Assembly: GCA_038198445.1 (NCBI GenBank)
Contig: JBBPZZ010000181.1
Span: forward strand, 1 to 6,273
DNA: 6,273 nt
Reading direction: 5' to 3'
Origin: JACDDK01 sp038198445
GTDB taxonomy: Bacteria > Actinomycetota > Rubrobacteria > Rubrobacterales > Rubrobacteraceae
Below the pieces are notes generated by a model. That model was not told the origin of the DNA. It did not search any database and saw only the letters and a list, made by a program, of their open reading frames with translations. Of this stretch, positions 1 through 5,736 are shown piece after piece; positions within the stretch are counted from its first letter, which is position 1, and the number at the start of each line of letters is the position of its first letter. The position numbers were made by a program, and so were the translations under genes.

Positions 1-580
1 CGTCCAGTTCGAGGTGGCGGGCTCCGAGTTCGTTCTCCGCCTCCTCTTTGCGGGAGCGGTTGGCATACAGAACCTCCATGTCGAAGCCCTTCGCGCGCCG
101 GGCGACGGCCTGTCCTATCCGCCCCATCCCGACAATGCCGAGCTTCTTGCCCCAAACGTCGGGACCCATGAAAAGTTTCGGCCCCCACCACTCCCAATTG
201 CCCGCGCGCAGGACGCGCTCGCTCTCCCCCAACCGCCGCGCCGCCGCGAGCAGGAGCATGAACGCCACATCGGCGGTCGTTTCGTCCAGGACGCCGGGTG
301 TGTTGGTAACGACGATTCCCCGCTCCTTCGCAGCCTCCACGTCCACGTTGTCGTAGCCGACGGCCATGTTGGCGATGACCTTGAGGCCACCTCCGGCGGC
401 GTCCATGAACTCCGCGTCCATCTTCTCGGTGACGGTGGAGAGGACGCCGGACGCGCCGCGGGCGGCTTCGAGAAGCTCGCCGCGGTCGGGAGGCGCTTCG
501 GGGAGTACGGTTACATCGAAGTCTTCGAGGAGGCGAAGCCCGGCGACCGGGATCTCTCGGGTAACGAGTACTTTGGTCAA
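1..580 (-). CDS. D-2-hydroxyacid dehydrogenase, glyoxylate/hydroxypyruvate reductase type (3' end outside window)
   Basis: Predicted cytosolic NAD(P)H-dependent enzyme that reduces glyoxylate, hydroxypyruvate or a similar 2-oxoacid to the D-2-hydroxyacid. The visible 193 residues hold the N-terminal part of the catalytic domain, with the family signature NMAVGYDNVDVEAAKERG (71-88) and TNTPGVLDETTADVAF (92-107), then the start of the Rossmann domain with GMGRIG (151-156). The end of the second strand reads YANRSRK rather than carrying an acidic residue, which hints at NADP(H) preference. The catalytic Arg, Glu and His lie beyond the window edge. I chose the TTG at 580-578 because it gives MTKVLVTREIP, the normal start for the family; an in-frame stop lies about 10 codons further up. 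There is no Shine-Dalgarno before it. The upstream gene stops only 4 bases away, so translation is probably coupled. The 5' end appears to have been rebuilt by an insertion (see 551-1438). Family certain, exact substrate not. Confidence 0.9.
   Translation of the reverse strand, partial: MTKVLVTREIPVAGLRLLEDFDVTVLPEAPPDRGELLEAARGASGVLSTVTEKMDAEFMDAAGGGLKVIANMAVGYDNVDVEAAKERGIVVTNTPGVLDETTADVAFMLLLAAARRLGESERVLRAGNWEWWGPKLFMGPDVWGKKLGIVGMGRIGQAVARRAKGFDMEVLYANRSRKEEAENELGARHLELD
551..568. repeat. 18-bp direct repeat, left copy (putative att core)
   Basis: On the minus strand this reads CTCGTTACCCGAGAGATC and is identical to 1439-1456. It encodes LVTREI, residues 5-10 of the dehydrogenase. It contains a short dyad, CTCG and CGAG around a 5-base centre, as recombinase core sites often do, although such a dyad can arise by chance. 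Confidence 0.85.
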
Positions 581-584
581 TGGT

Positions 585-1358
585 TCAATCCGTGACTTCA
601 ACAAACTTTATTAGGCGCTCGAAAATGGGAGAAATCCAATAAGCCGGCACCACAGATCCCGTAAAAGGTGTGTATCTAATATCTATTAATCCTGTGGAAG
701 CGATTCTGTTCACGATTTGTATAACTTCACTGTCGTCAACTCCAGTTTCCTTGACGAGTATGTCTCTATGCATGGGCCAAACTTCAGTCTCTTCACCTGT
801 ATACTTTTGTCGAGGGTCTTCTCCTTCTTGGTCCTTGTACTTACTTATGTAGTCCGTCTGAAGTTCATAAAATCTACGTGCTAATTTGAGTTCCTTGGGA
901 GTCATGCCCGAGATGAGGTAAAGGTACTCTTCAGCAGACGTTTCTCCGTTCTCAGAGAGAGTAGCTGCTCCTGCCAATATTCTTGCGTAGAAGTCGTGCT
1001 TTTCTTTGCTCCTAGTTTTCTGCGCTTCGTCCAGGGCTTTAATCAGCAGATCAAACCCTTCACGAGTCTCGAAGAAGTCGTTCCTAACGGTCTTCTGCTC
1101 GACATTTTCCAAACGGTTCGATAGCAGACGTATAAATTCGTCTCTTCGTTCTTCGACTATTTGCTGCCCTTTTCCTGCAAACAACTCGACCAAAGAACCT
1201 CCGACATAAGGAACGAGGCTCAACATTGCTCTCAAGTTAGGAGACTCGGCAATTACCTCAAGGCTATTGTCCAACGACTCCTTCGTGGAAGGTTGTTTAT
1301 CGTTTTCTATGGTCGACTCTTTCTTATCATTATGACGCCCCAGATTGTTGGTAACCAA
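585..1358 (-). CDS. Uncharacterised helical protein with winged-helix-like C-terminus, cargo of the insertion
   Basis: A 257-residue protein that I cannot assign firmly. Residues 1-35 are polar and probably disordered. Residues 42-62 (around LSLVPYVGGSLVELFAG) are a Gly/Pro-containing hydrophobic stretch, followed by long charged amphipathic helices (65-165). Residues 196-252 look like a winged helix: a helix, a second helix (EVIQIVNRIASTGL), a hairpin (IDIRYTPFTGSVVPAYWI) and a closing helix. The overall pattern resembles loosely described families of small helical proteins, some labelled Abi-alpha/DUF4393-like, but this is resemblance only. The start is the TTG at 1358-1356. It has no ribosome site and lies 5 bases after the stop of the short remnant reading frame, so it is probably translated by coupling. 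Its stop is 4 bases before the dehydrogenase start. The gene is AT-rich with mixed codon use, unlike its neighbours, which suggests transfer. A host-defence or regulatory role is speculation from context. Confidence 0.8.
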   Translation of the reverse strand: MVTNNLGRHNDKKESTIENDKQPSTKESLDNSLEVIAESPNLRAMLSLVPYVGGSLVELFAGKGQQIVEERRDEFIRLLSNRLENVEQKTVRNDFFETREGFDLLIKALDEAQKTRSKEKHDFYARILAGAATLSENGETSAEEYLYLISGMTPKELKLARRFYELQTDYISKYKDQEGEDPRQKYTGEETEVWPMHRDILVKETGVDDSEVIQIVNRIASTGLIDIRYTPFTGSVVPAYWISPIFERLIKFVEVTD

Positions 1359-1363
1359 ACTGC

Positions 1364-1471
1364 TTAAGAACTTCGAATAGCCACTGATAAGCCCTCAAAG
1401 CAAACGATTGCGTTGAAGAGGTGGAGCCTTGCGTCCGAGATCTCTCGGGTAACGAGCACCTTCTCCGGCAC
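1364..1471 (-). pseudogene. Original 5' end of the dehydrogenase gene, now a 35-codon remnant or leader peptide
   Basis: A GTG at 1471-1469, preceded by a strong ribosome site, opens a frame reading MPEKVLVTREI, which matches the dehydrogenase N-terminus. After the 18-bp repeat it continues SDARLHLF, still weakly like the dehydrogenase PVAGLRLL (about 17 of 24 bases match), then loses all similarity and stops at TAA 1364-1366. It starts 27 bases after the acnA stop, where a downstream operon gene would be expected. I infer that it was the true dehydrogenase start before the insertion. It may still be translated, and would then deliver ribosomes to the TTG of the inserted gene just past its stop. 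Confidence 0.75.
1439..1456. repeat. 18-bp direct repeat, right copy (putative att core)
   Basis: Identical to 551-568 and in the same orientation. It encodes LVTREI at codons 6-11 of the remnant frame. The bases on either side match the left copy only partly: AAG-GTG against AAA-GTA on one side, and TCG-GAC-GCA against CCG-GTC-GCC on the other. The homology therefore fades gradually and does not end abruptly as in a simple target-site duplication. Confidence 0.85.
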
Positions 1472-1474
1472 GGA

Positions 1475-1483
1475 CTCCTCCTC
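1475..1483 (-). promoter_or_regulatory. Strong ribosome binding site of the original dehydrogenase start
   Basis: The minus strand reads GAGGAGGAG, containing a full AGGAGG five bases before GTG 1471. It is the best Shine-Dalgarno in the acnA to dehydrogenase stretch and decides that this GTG was a genuine start. Neither the inserted gene nor the present dehydrogenase start has a comparable site. Confidence 0.8.
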
Positions 1484-1498
1484 TCTACCGACGCCGCC

Positions 1499-4411
1499 CT
1501 ACTCACCCTCCTTGAGAAGTTCGCGCAGCACCGTCTGGAGGATGCCGCCGTTCCGCAGGTACTCGACCTCGACCGGCGAATCCACCCGCGCCTTGACCTC
1601 GAGCTCCTTCTCGTCACCCTCGTCGCTCGTGGCCTTGACGGTCAGCATCTTGCCGGGCTCCAGGTCGGCGAGACCGGCGATGTCGAAGGACTCCTTGCCG
1701 GTCAGGCCGAGGGAGTCGGCACTCTCGCCTTCGGTGTACTGGAGCGGCACGACGCCCATGCCGATGAGGTTGGAGCGGTGGATGCGCTCGAAGCTCTCGG
1801 CGATGACGGCCTTTACACCGAGGAGGAACGAGCCCTTGGCGGCCCAGTCGCGCGAGGAGCCGGAGCCGTACTCCTTGCCGGCGAGGACGAGCAGCGGCAC
1901 GCCTTCCTCCTGGTACTTCAGGCTCGCCTCGTAGATCGTGGTCTCCTCGCCGTCCGGGAAGTGGACGGTGTAGCCGCCCTCCTTGCCGCCCGCCAGCTTG
2001 TTGCGCAGCCGGATGTTGCCGAAAGTCCCGCGCACCATGACCTCGTGGTTACCGCGGCGGGAGCCGTAGGAGTTGAAGTCGCGCGAGTCCACGCCCTTCT
2101 CGATCAGGTACTGCCCGGCGGGCATCTTCGACGGTATGGCGCCGGCCGGCGAGATATGGTCCGTCGTCACCGAGTCGCCGACCTGGACGAGGACGCGGGC
2201 GCCCTCGATGTCTTTCAGATCCTCCGGGTCCGGCCCCATGTCCTTGAAGAAGCTCGGCTCCTGAATGTAAGTTGAGTCCGGGTCCCACTCGAAGAGGTCG
2301 CCCTCCGGGACTTCCACGTCGTTCCACTGCTCGTTGCCGGTGTAGACGTCGGCGTACTGCCTGTTGTAGATACTCGGATCTAGGGCGTTTTCGATCTCAT
2401 CCGCCACCTCCTTCTGCGACGGCCAGATGTCCTTGAGGTAGACCGGGTTGCCGTCCTTGTCATCACCCAGCGAGTCTTTCGAGAGGTCTATGTCGACCGT
2501 CCCGGCTAAAGCGTAGGCGACGACGAGCGGTGGCGAGGCCAGGTAGTTGGCCCGAACGTCCGGGTTGATGCGCCCCTCGAAGTTGCGGTTTCCCGAGAGG
2601 ACGGCGGCGACGACGAGGTCGTTCTCTTCGACGGCGGCGGAGATCTCCTCGGCCAGCGGCCCCGAGTTCCCGATGCACGTCGTGCAGCCGTAGCCGACCA
2701 CGTCGAACTTCAGCTTCTCCAGCGGATCCATCAGCCCCGCTGTCTGGAGATACTCCGTCACCACCTTCGAGCCCGGCGCGAGGCTCGTCTTGACGTGCGG
2801 CGCGACCGAGAGTCCCTTCTCCACGGCCTTCTTCGCCAGCAGACCGGCGCCCATCATCACGGACGGGTTGGACGTGTTGGTGCAACTCGTGATGGCGGCG
2901 ATGACGGCGGAGCCGTGCTTGAGGTGAAGCTCCTCTCCGTCCACCGTGACGGTGATCTCCCCCGAAGGCGCGGCCTCCGGCTCGTCACCCTCCGGTTCGC
3001 CGCCGGAGCTTGGGTCTCCTTCGCCCTCACCCGTCGCATCCGCCGCGCCGCTCGGCGTGTCGCTCGCCTCCATCGACTCGGTGTCATCCGACGTGTGGCT
3101 CTCTCCCGTGGAGATGTCCGGGTTCGGCGTGTCGCTCGCCGGGAAGGACTCCTCGTCGGCGTGGTTGTAGGCGTCCCCGCGCCCGTTGGAGGAGCCGTTT
3201 TGTACCAGGGCGTGATCCAGACCGACCATGTCGGCGAGCGCCTGGCGGAAGGAAGGCTGCATATCCGTCAGCGCGACCCGGTCCTGCGGACGGCGCGGCC
3301 CCGCGAGGCTCGACTCGACGGTGTCCATGTCGAGCTCCAGCGACTCCGAGAAGCGCGGCTCCGGCGACTCGTCGGTGCGCCAGATGCCCTGCCCCTTGCT
3401 GTACGCCTCGACCAGTTCGACCAGTTCCTCATCCCGCCCCGTGCCTCGCAGGTACTTGAGCGTCTCGGAATCCACCGGGAAGAACGTACACGTCGCCCCG
3501 AACTCCGGCGACATGTTCGCTATTGTCGCCCGGTCCGGCAGCGAGAGCTTCGAGAGTCCATCGCCGTGGAACTCGACGAACTTGCCGACGACGCCGTGCG
3601 CCCGCAGCATCTGCGTTACCGTCAGCACCAGGTCGGTCGCGGTAACACCCTCCTGCAACGCCCCGGTCAGCTTGAAGCCGATGACCTCCGGGACGAGCAT
3701 GTAGTAGGGCTGGCCGAGGGTAACGGCTTCGGCTTCGATGCCGCCGACGCCCCATCCGAGGACGCCGAGGCCGTTGATCATGGTGGTGTGGCTGTCCGTG
3801 CCGACGAGCGTATCCGGCATCGCGACGCCGTCCTTCACGAGCACGCCTTTCGCCAGGTACTCCAGGTTGACCTGATGGACGATGCCGGTCGCGGGCGGGA
3901 CGACGGAGAAGTTATCGAAGGCCTGCTGGCCCCACTTCAGGAACTCGTAGCGCTCGTGGTTGCGCTCGAACTCGCGCTCCGCGTTGAACTGTAGGGCGGC
4001 GGTGGAGCCGAAGGCGTCCACCTGGACGGAGTGGTCGATCACGAGGTCGGTCGGGACGAGAGGGTTGATCTTGCTGGGGTCTCCCCCAACGTTCTGCATC
4101 GCACTCCGCATGGCCGCCAGATCCACTATCGCCGGAACGCCGGTGAAGTCCTGCATGATAACGCGGGCCGGCAGGTAGGCCAACTCCCCGCCGACGGACT
4201 CCGGCCAGTTCGCCAGCGCCTCCACATCCTCCTCGGAGACGAACTTGCCTCCGGCGTTACGCAGCAGGGATTCAAGCATCACCCGGATAGAGAACGGCAG
4301 CGAGAACACATCCCCGTCCACCTTCTCGTCAAGCGTCTTCAGGCTGTAAAGTTCTACGTCGCCCGAACTGGTATTCAGCGTCTTATGTGCGCCGAAAGGA
4401 TCATTCGCCAT
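1499..4411 (-). CDS. acnA: Aconitate hydratase A (aconitase), with acidic insert
   Basis: Cytosolic [4Fe-4S] enzyme of the TCA cycle that interconverts citrate and isocitrate via cis-aconitate. The 970-residue product is of the bacterial AcnA/IRP1 type. Landmarks are DFTGVPAIVDLAAMR (88-102), GTDSHTTMINGLGVLGWGVGG (204-224), the cluster cysteines C510 (ITSCTNTSNP) and C576/C579 (GYGCTTCIGNSG), and the swivel domain with GDSVTTDHISPAGAI (745-759) and the substrate-binding loop GSGSSRDWAAKG (849-860). All key residues are present, so it should be active. At 970 residues it is longer than the roughly 900 usual for the family. The excess is a low-complexity acidic linker, about residues 405-484, just before the strand leading to C510. 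ATG 4411 is supported by GAAGAGG eight bases upstream and a TATAAT box about 44 bases upstream. It leads an operon with the dehydrogenase, now separated from it by the inserted gene. Confidence 0.98.
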   Translation of the reverse strand: MANDPFGAHKTLNTSSGDVELYSLKTLDEKVDGDVFSLPFSIRVMLESLLRNAGGKFVSEEDVEALANWPESVGGELAYLPARVIMQDFTGVPAIVDLAAMRSAMQNVGGDPSKINPLVPTDLVIDHSVQVDAFGSTAALQFNAEREFERNHERYEFLKWGQQAFDNFSVVPPATGIVHQVNLEYLAKGVLVKDGVAMPDTLVGTDSHTTMINGLGVLGWGVGGIEAEAVTLGQPYYMLVPEVIGFKLTGALQEGVTATDLVLTVTQMLRAHGVVGKFVEFHGDGLSKLSLPDRATIANMSPEFGATCTFFPVDSETLKYLRGTGRDEELVELVEAYSKGQGIWRTDESPEPRFSESLELDMDTVESSLAGPRRPQDRVALTDMQPSFRQALADMVGLDHALVQNGSSNGRGDAYNHADEESFPASDTPNPDISTGESHTSDDTESMEASDTPSGAADATGEGEGDPSSGGEPEGDEPEAAPSGEITVTVDGEELHLKHGSAVIAAITSCTNTSNPSVMMGAGLLAKKAVEKGLSVAPHVKTSLAPGSKVVTEYLQTAGLMDPLEKLKFDVVGYGCTTCIGNSGPLAEEISAAVEENDLVVAAVLSGNRNFEGRINPDVRANYLASPPLVVAYALAGTVDIDLSKDSLGDDKDGNPVYLKDIWPSQKEVADEIENALDPSIYNRQYADVYTGNEQWNDVEVPEGDLFEWDPDSTYIQEPSFFKDMGPDPEDLKDIEGARVLVQVGDSVTTDHISPAGAIPSKMPAGQYLIEKGVDSRDFNSYGSRRGNHEVMVRGTFGNIRLRNKLAGGKEGGYTVHFPDGEETTIYEASLKYQEEGVPLLVLAGKEYGSGSSRDWAAKGSFLLGVKAVIAESFERIHRSNLIGMGVVPLQYTEGESADSLGLTGKESFDIAGLADLEPGKMLTVKATSDEGDEKELEVKARVDSPVEVEYLRNGGILQTVLRELLKEGE
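3052..3140. repeat. 17-bp direct repeat, 72-bp period, inside the acnA linker
   Basis: The 17-mer TCGGCGTGTCGCTCGCC (plus strand) occurs at 3052-3068 and 3124-3140, exactly 72 bp or 24 codons apart. In the protein this gives ESFPASDTP (421-429) and ESMEASDTP (445-453). The remainder of each 24-residue unit is only loosely alike (STGE against ATGE), as expected of an old tandem duplication in a linker under weak constraint. Confidence 0.75.
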
Positions 4412-4419
4412 ACTCGCAA

Positions 4420-4426
4420 CCTCTTC
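4420..4426 (-). promoter_or_regulatory. Ribosome binding site of acnA
   Basis: GAAGAGG on the minus strand, eight bases before ATG 4411. It supports this ATG as the aconitase start. Confidence 0.65.
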
Positions 4427-4455
4427 TCTGAAACTCGCATGCGTAGCCTTAGTCG

Positions 4456-4461
4456 ATTATA
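4456..4461 (-). promoter_or_regulatory. -10 box of the acnA operon promoter
   Basis: The minus strand reads TATAAT, a perfect consensus -10, placing transcription start roughly 35-40 bases before ATG 4411. The region 16-18 bases further up (around GACGTTAAA) is a poor -35, so the promoter may rely on an activator or on the -10 alone. Confidence 0.55.
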
Positions 4462-4593
4462 GATGATCCCACGAGCTTTAACGTCCGGCGCGGAGCAAGC
4501 GTGTGATGCTGAAGACAGCGGACGCGGAAACCATCCGGGCTCACCAGGCGGGTTGGGAGAGGATAGCAAAGAAAGTATAGCCACCTCCCCCTG

Positions 4594-4599
4594 TATACT
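4594..4599 (+). promoter_or_regulatory. -10 box, probably a leaderless promoter for the Yip1-like gene
   Basis: TATACT ends six bases before GTG 4606, the spacing expected if transcription begins at the start codon itself. There is no Shine-Dalgarno between it and the GTG. No good -35 is visible. Confidence 0.5.
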
Positions 4600-4605
4600 G
4601 CCCAC

Positions 4606-5142
4606 GTGGCGAAACGCGGCTACAATCGGGACACGATCCGGGGCGGAGCTTCGGACTGGGACGTCTCCCGGCCGTTCTCCAGCTATCTTCGGCTACTCGC
4701 AACGCTGGTAGTCCATCCGGTTCGCTTCTTCGAGGTGCTGCCCCGCGTCCCGGACCCGCGCGCACCAGGATTGTTCCTGGCTTTCTGCGGGCTCCCATCA
4801 GCGGTCTTGTGGTTTTTCTCCGGCGGGCTCTATCCGGCGCTCGTCGCGCTTTTTCTTCCGCTGCCGCTCTCGCTAGCGCTGGCGGGTCTCTGTCATCTCG
4901 GCAGTCTCGGAGGCCGGTTCGGGTACATCGTTACGTGGCGCGTTCTGGCCTATCCGCTTGGTTTTTGCCTGCCCTTTACCGCCTTGCCGGTGGTTCGGTG
5001 GATAGCCCTGGTCTACTTCGGGCTGTTGCTCACGCCGCTTGGGATAGCCAGGGTTCAGGAGACCGGCCACGCGCGGGCGATGGCCGCTTGTGTCGCGGTA
5101 GCGGTTTTGCTCTTTGGGGCGTATCGGGTCTTCGCCGGCTAG
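4606..5142 (+). CDS. Yip1-family-like integral membrane protein
   Basis: A 178-residue membrane protein. About 50 polar N-terminal residues include the motif VVHPVRFFEVLPRVPDPRAP (35-54), typical of prokaryotic Yip1-domain proteins (hydrophobic - Pro - x - x - Phe - Phe - then a basic/Pro stretch). Five likely membrane helices follow, near 55-73, 75-97, 112-129, 131-147 and 157-175. The segment WRVLAYPLGF at the start of helix 3 also fits the family. The biochemical function of bacterial members is unknown and I assign none. The start is GTG 4606, supported by a -10 box six bases upstream; there is no ribosome site. The gene is transcribed alone, divergent from acnA, and converges with the acetyltransferase gene, 8 bases separating the two stop codons. 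Membrane nature is near certain, Yip1 membership likely. Confidence 0.85.
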   Translation: MAKRGYNRDTIRGGASDWDVSRPFSSYLRLLATLVVHPVRFFEVLPRVPDPRAPGLFLAFCGLPSAVLWFFSGGLYPALVALFLPLPLSLALAGLCHLGSLGGRFGYIVTWRVLAYPLGFCLPFTALPVVRWIALVYFGLLLTPLGIARVQETGHARAMAACVAVAVLLFGAYRVFAG

Positions 5143-5150
5143 ACTCGCGG

Positions 5151-5648
5151 CTACTCGGGGTCGGGCGACCGCCCCACATCACCGACGAATTCCAGGGCTA
5201 CCACGTCGGACTCGACAAACCCTAGAGACTGGTAAAACTCGCGGGCCGCGACGTTCGAGCGGGTGGCGACCAGTTCAATCAGGCCGGCTCCGTTCTCTGT
5301 GGCTATCTCCCGGACTTTATCTACGAGGAGCTTTCCGATCCCGTTACGCCGCGCCTTCTCCGAGACGGCGAGCATTGGCACCTCGATGACCGTGTCTCCG
5401 TGGGCGAGATCCGGCTTGATCCAGAGGCTCACCACGCCCACGATGCCGTCTCCTTTCTCGGCCACGTAGACTCCGGCCTCCAGAGCCTTCAGCAACTCGC
5501 GCAGCCGCGCCTTTACGGAGTCCGGGTCAGGGAATGCGTCACCCACGACCCCGGCAAGCTCGACGGCCAGAGCATATATCTCCGGGGCGTCAGCGGAGGT
5601 CGCCTCGCGTACCGTTGCTCTGGAAGCGGCATCTCCCTCATCCGACAT
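5151..5648 (-). CDS. GNAT-family N-acetyltransferase
   Basis: A 165-residue single-domain protein that should transfer an acetyl group from acetyl-CoA to an amine; the substrate is unknown. It opens with the usual first strand and helix (VREATSADAPEIYALAVELA, 13-32). Motif A follows (VPMLAVSEKARRNGIGKLL, 90-108) with the pyrophosphate-binding RRNGIG loop at 100-105. Then come the strand LIELVATRSN (123-132) and the motif B helix AREFYQSLGF (135-144), with Tyr139 as the likely general acid. Its length is normal for the family. ATG 5648 has only a distant AAAGGG upstream but a TAGAAT box six bases away, so the message may be leaderless. The gene is divergent from deoB and convergent with the membrane protein gene; nothing in the context names a substrate. 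Confidence 0.93.
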   Translation of the reverse strand: MSDEGDAASRATVREATSADAPEIYALAVELAGVVGDAFPDPDSVKARLRELLKALEAGVYVAEKGDGIVGVVSLWIKPDLAHGDTVIEVPMLAVSEKARRNGIGKLLVDKVREIATENGAGLIELVATRSNVAAREFYQSLGFVESDVVALEFVGDVGRSPDPE

Positions 5649-5736
5649 CCGCTAATTCTACCCTTTAGATAAAGCATCGAACCCTATCAAGGTCTAAGAT
5701 GTTCGGTACGAGGTTTCGGCGTTGCGAAGGAGTCGG
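5649..5736. promoter_or_regulatory. Divergent promoter region of the acetyltransferase gene and deoB
   Basis: An 88-bp spacer. On the minus strand TAGAAT (5655-5660) lies six bases before the acetyltransferase ATG. On the plus strand TAAGAT (5695-5700) could serve as the -10 for deoB, but no convincing -35 accompanies either. The deoB ribosome site AAGGAG is at 5727-5732, four bases before the ATG. Confidence 0.45.

Larger units (their letters stand above)
551..1438. mobile_element. 888-bp AT-rich insertion unit interrupting and rebuilding the 5' end of the dehydrogenase gene
   Basis: The unit is bounded by an 18-bp perfect direct repeat, one copy counted inside these limits. Its interior is clearly richer in A+T than the flanks: hand counts give 21 of 60 G+C at 661-720 and 27 of 60 at 721-780, against plainly GC-rich neighbours. 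Removing 888 bp (296 codons) joins the GTG start and strong ribosome site next to acnA in frame to the dehydrogenase body, giving MPEKVLVTREIPVAGLRLL. I infer an insertion, either by site-specific recombination at the 18-bp core or by recombination with a related dehydrogenase segment. It holds one gene and no recognisable integrase, transposase or long terminal inverted repeats, so it would be non-autonomous. An alternative is decay of a tandem duplicate of the dehydrogenase with a foreign gene lodged between the copies. Confidence 0.7.
4412..4605. other. Divergent intergenic region between acnA and the Yip1-like gene
   Basis: A 194-bp non-coding stretch that should carry both divergent promoters. 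Near acnA lie a consensus -10 box and a ribosome site; near the other gene lies a -10 box close to the GTG. Between about 4465 and 4590 I see no hairpin, operator-like palindrome or small gene that I can support. Confidence 0.7.

Noticed and set aside
14..595. Plus-strand open frame of 193 codons at the left edge
   Set aside because: It lies opposite the dehydrogenase, whose signature motifs are clear on the minus strand; the frame is a shadow.
596..1418. 7-bp inverted repeat CTTCAAC (596-602) and GTTGAAG (1412-1418) near the ends of the insertion as transposon terminal repeats
   Set aside because: Too short, at unequal distances from the direct repeats (28 and 21 bases), and no transposase is present; likely chance.
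1330..1617. Minus-strand 95-codon frame overlapping the acnA end and the insertion junction
   Set aside because: It overlaps the acnA 3' end out of frame, is Arg/Ser-rich with no recognisable pattern, and competes with the well-supported GTG frame at 1471.
1421..3994. Long plus-strand open frames opposite acnA (1421-2275 and 2795-3994)
   Set aside because: They are antisense to an unmistakable aconitase, their products are Arg/Leu/Val-rich with no family pattern, and such frames are routine in GC-rich DNA.
5158..5177. GGTC-GGGC-GACC hairpin near the convergent gene ends as a terminator
   Set aside because: It lies within the acetyltransferase coding region, has a short stem and is not followed by a T-run on either strand.
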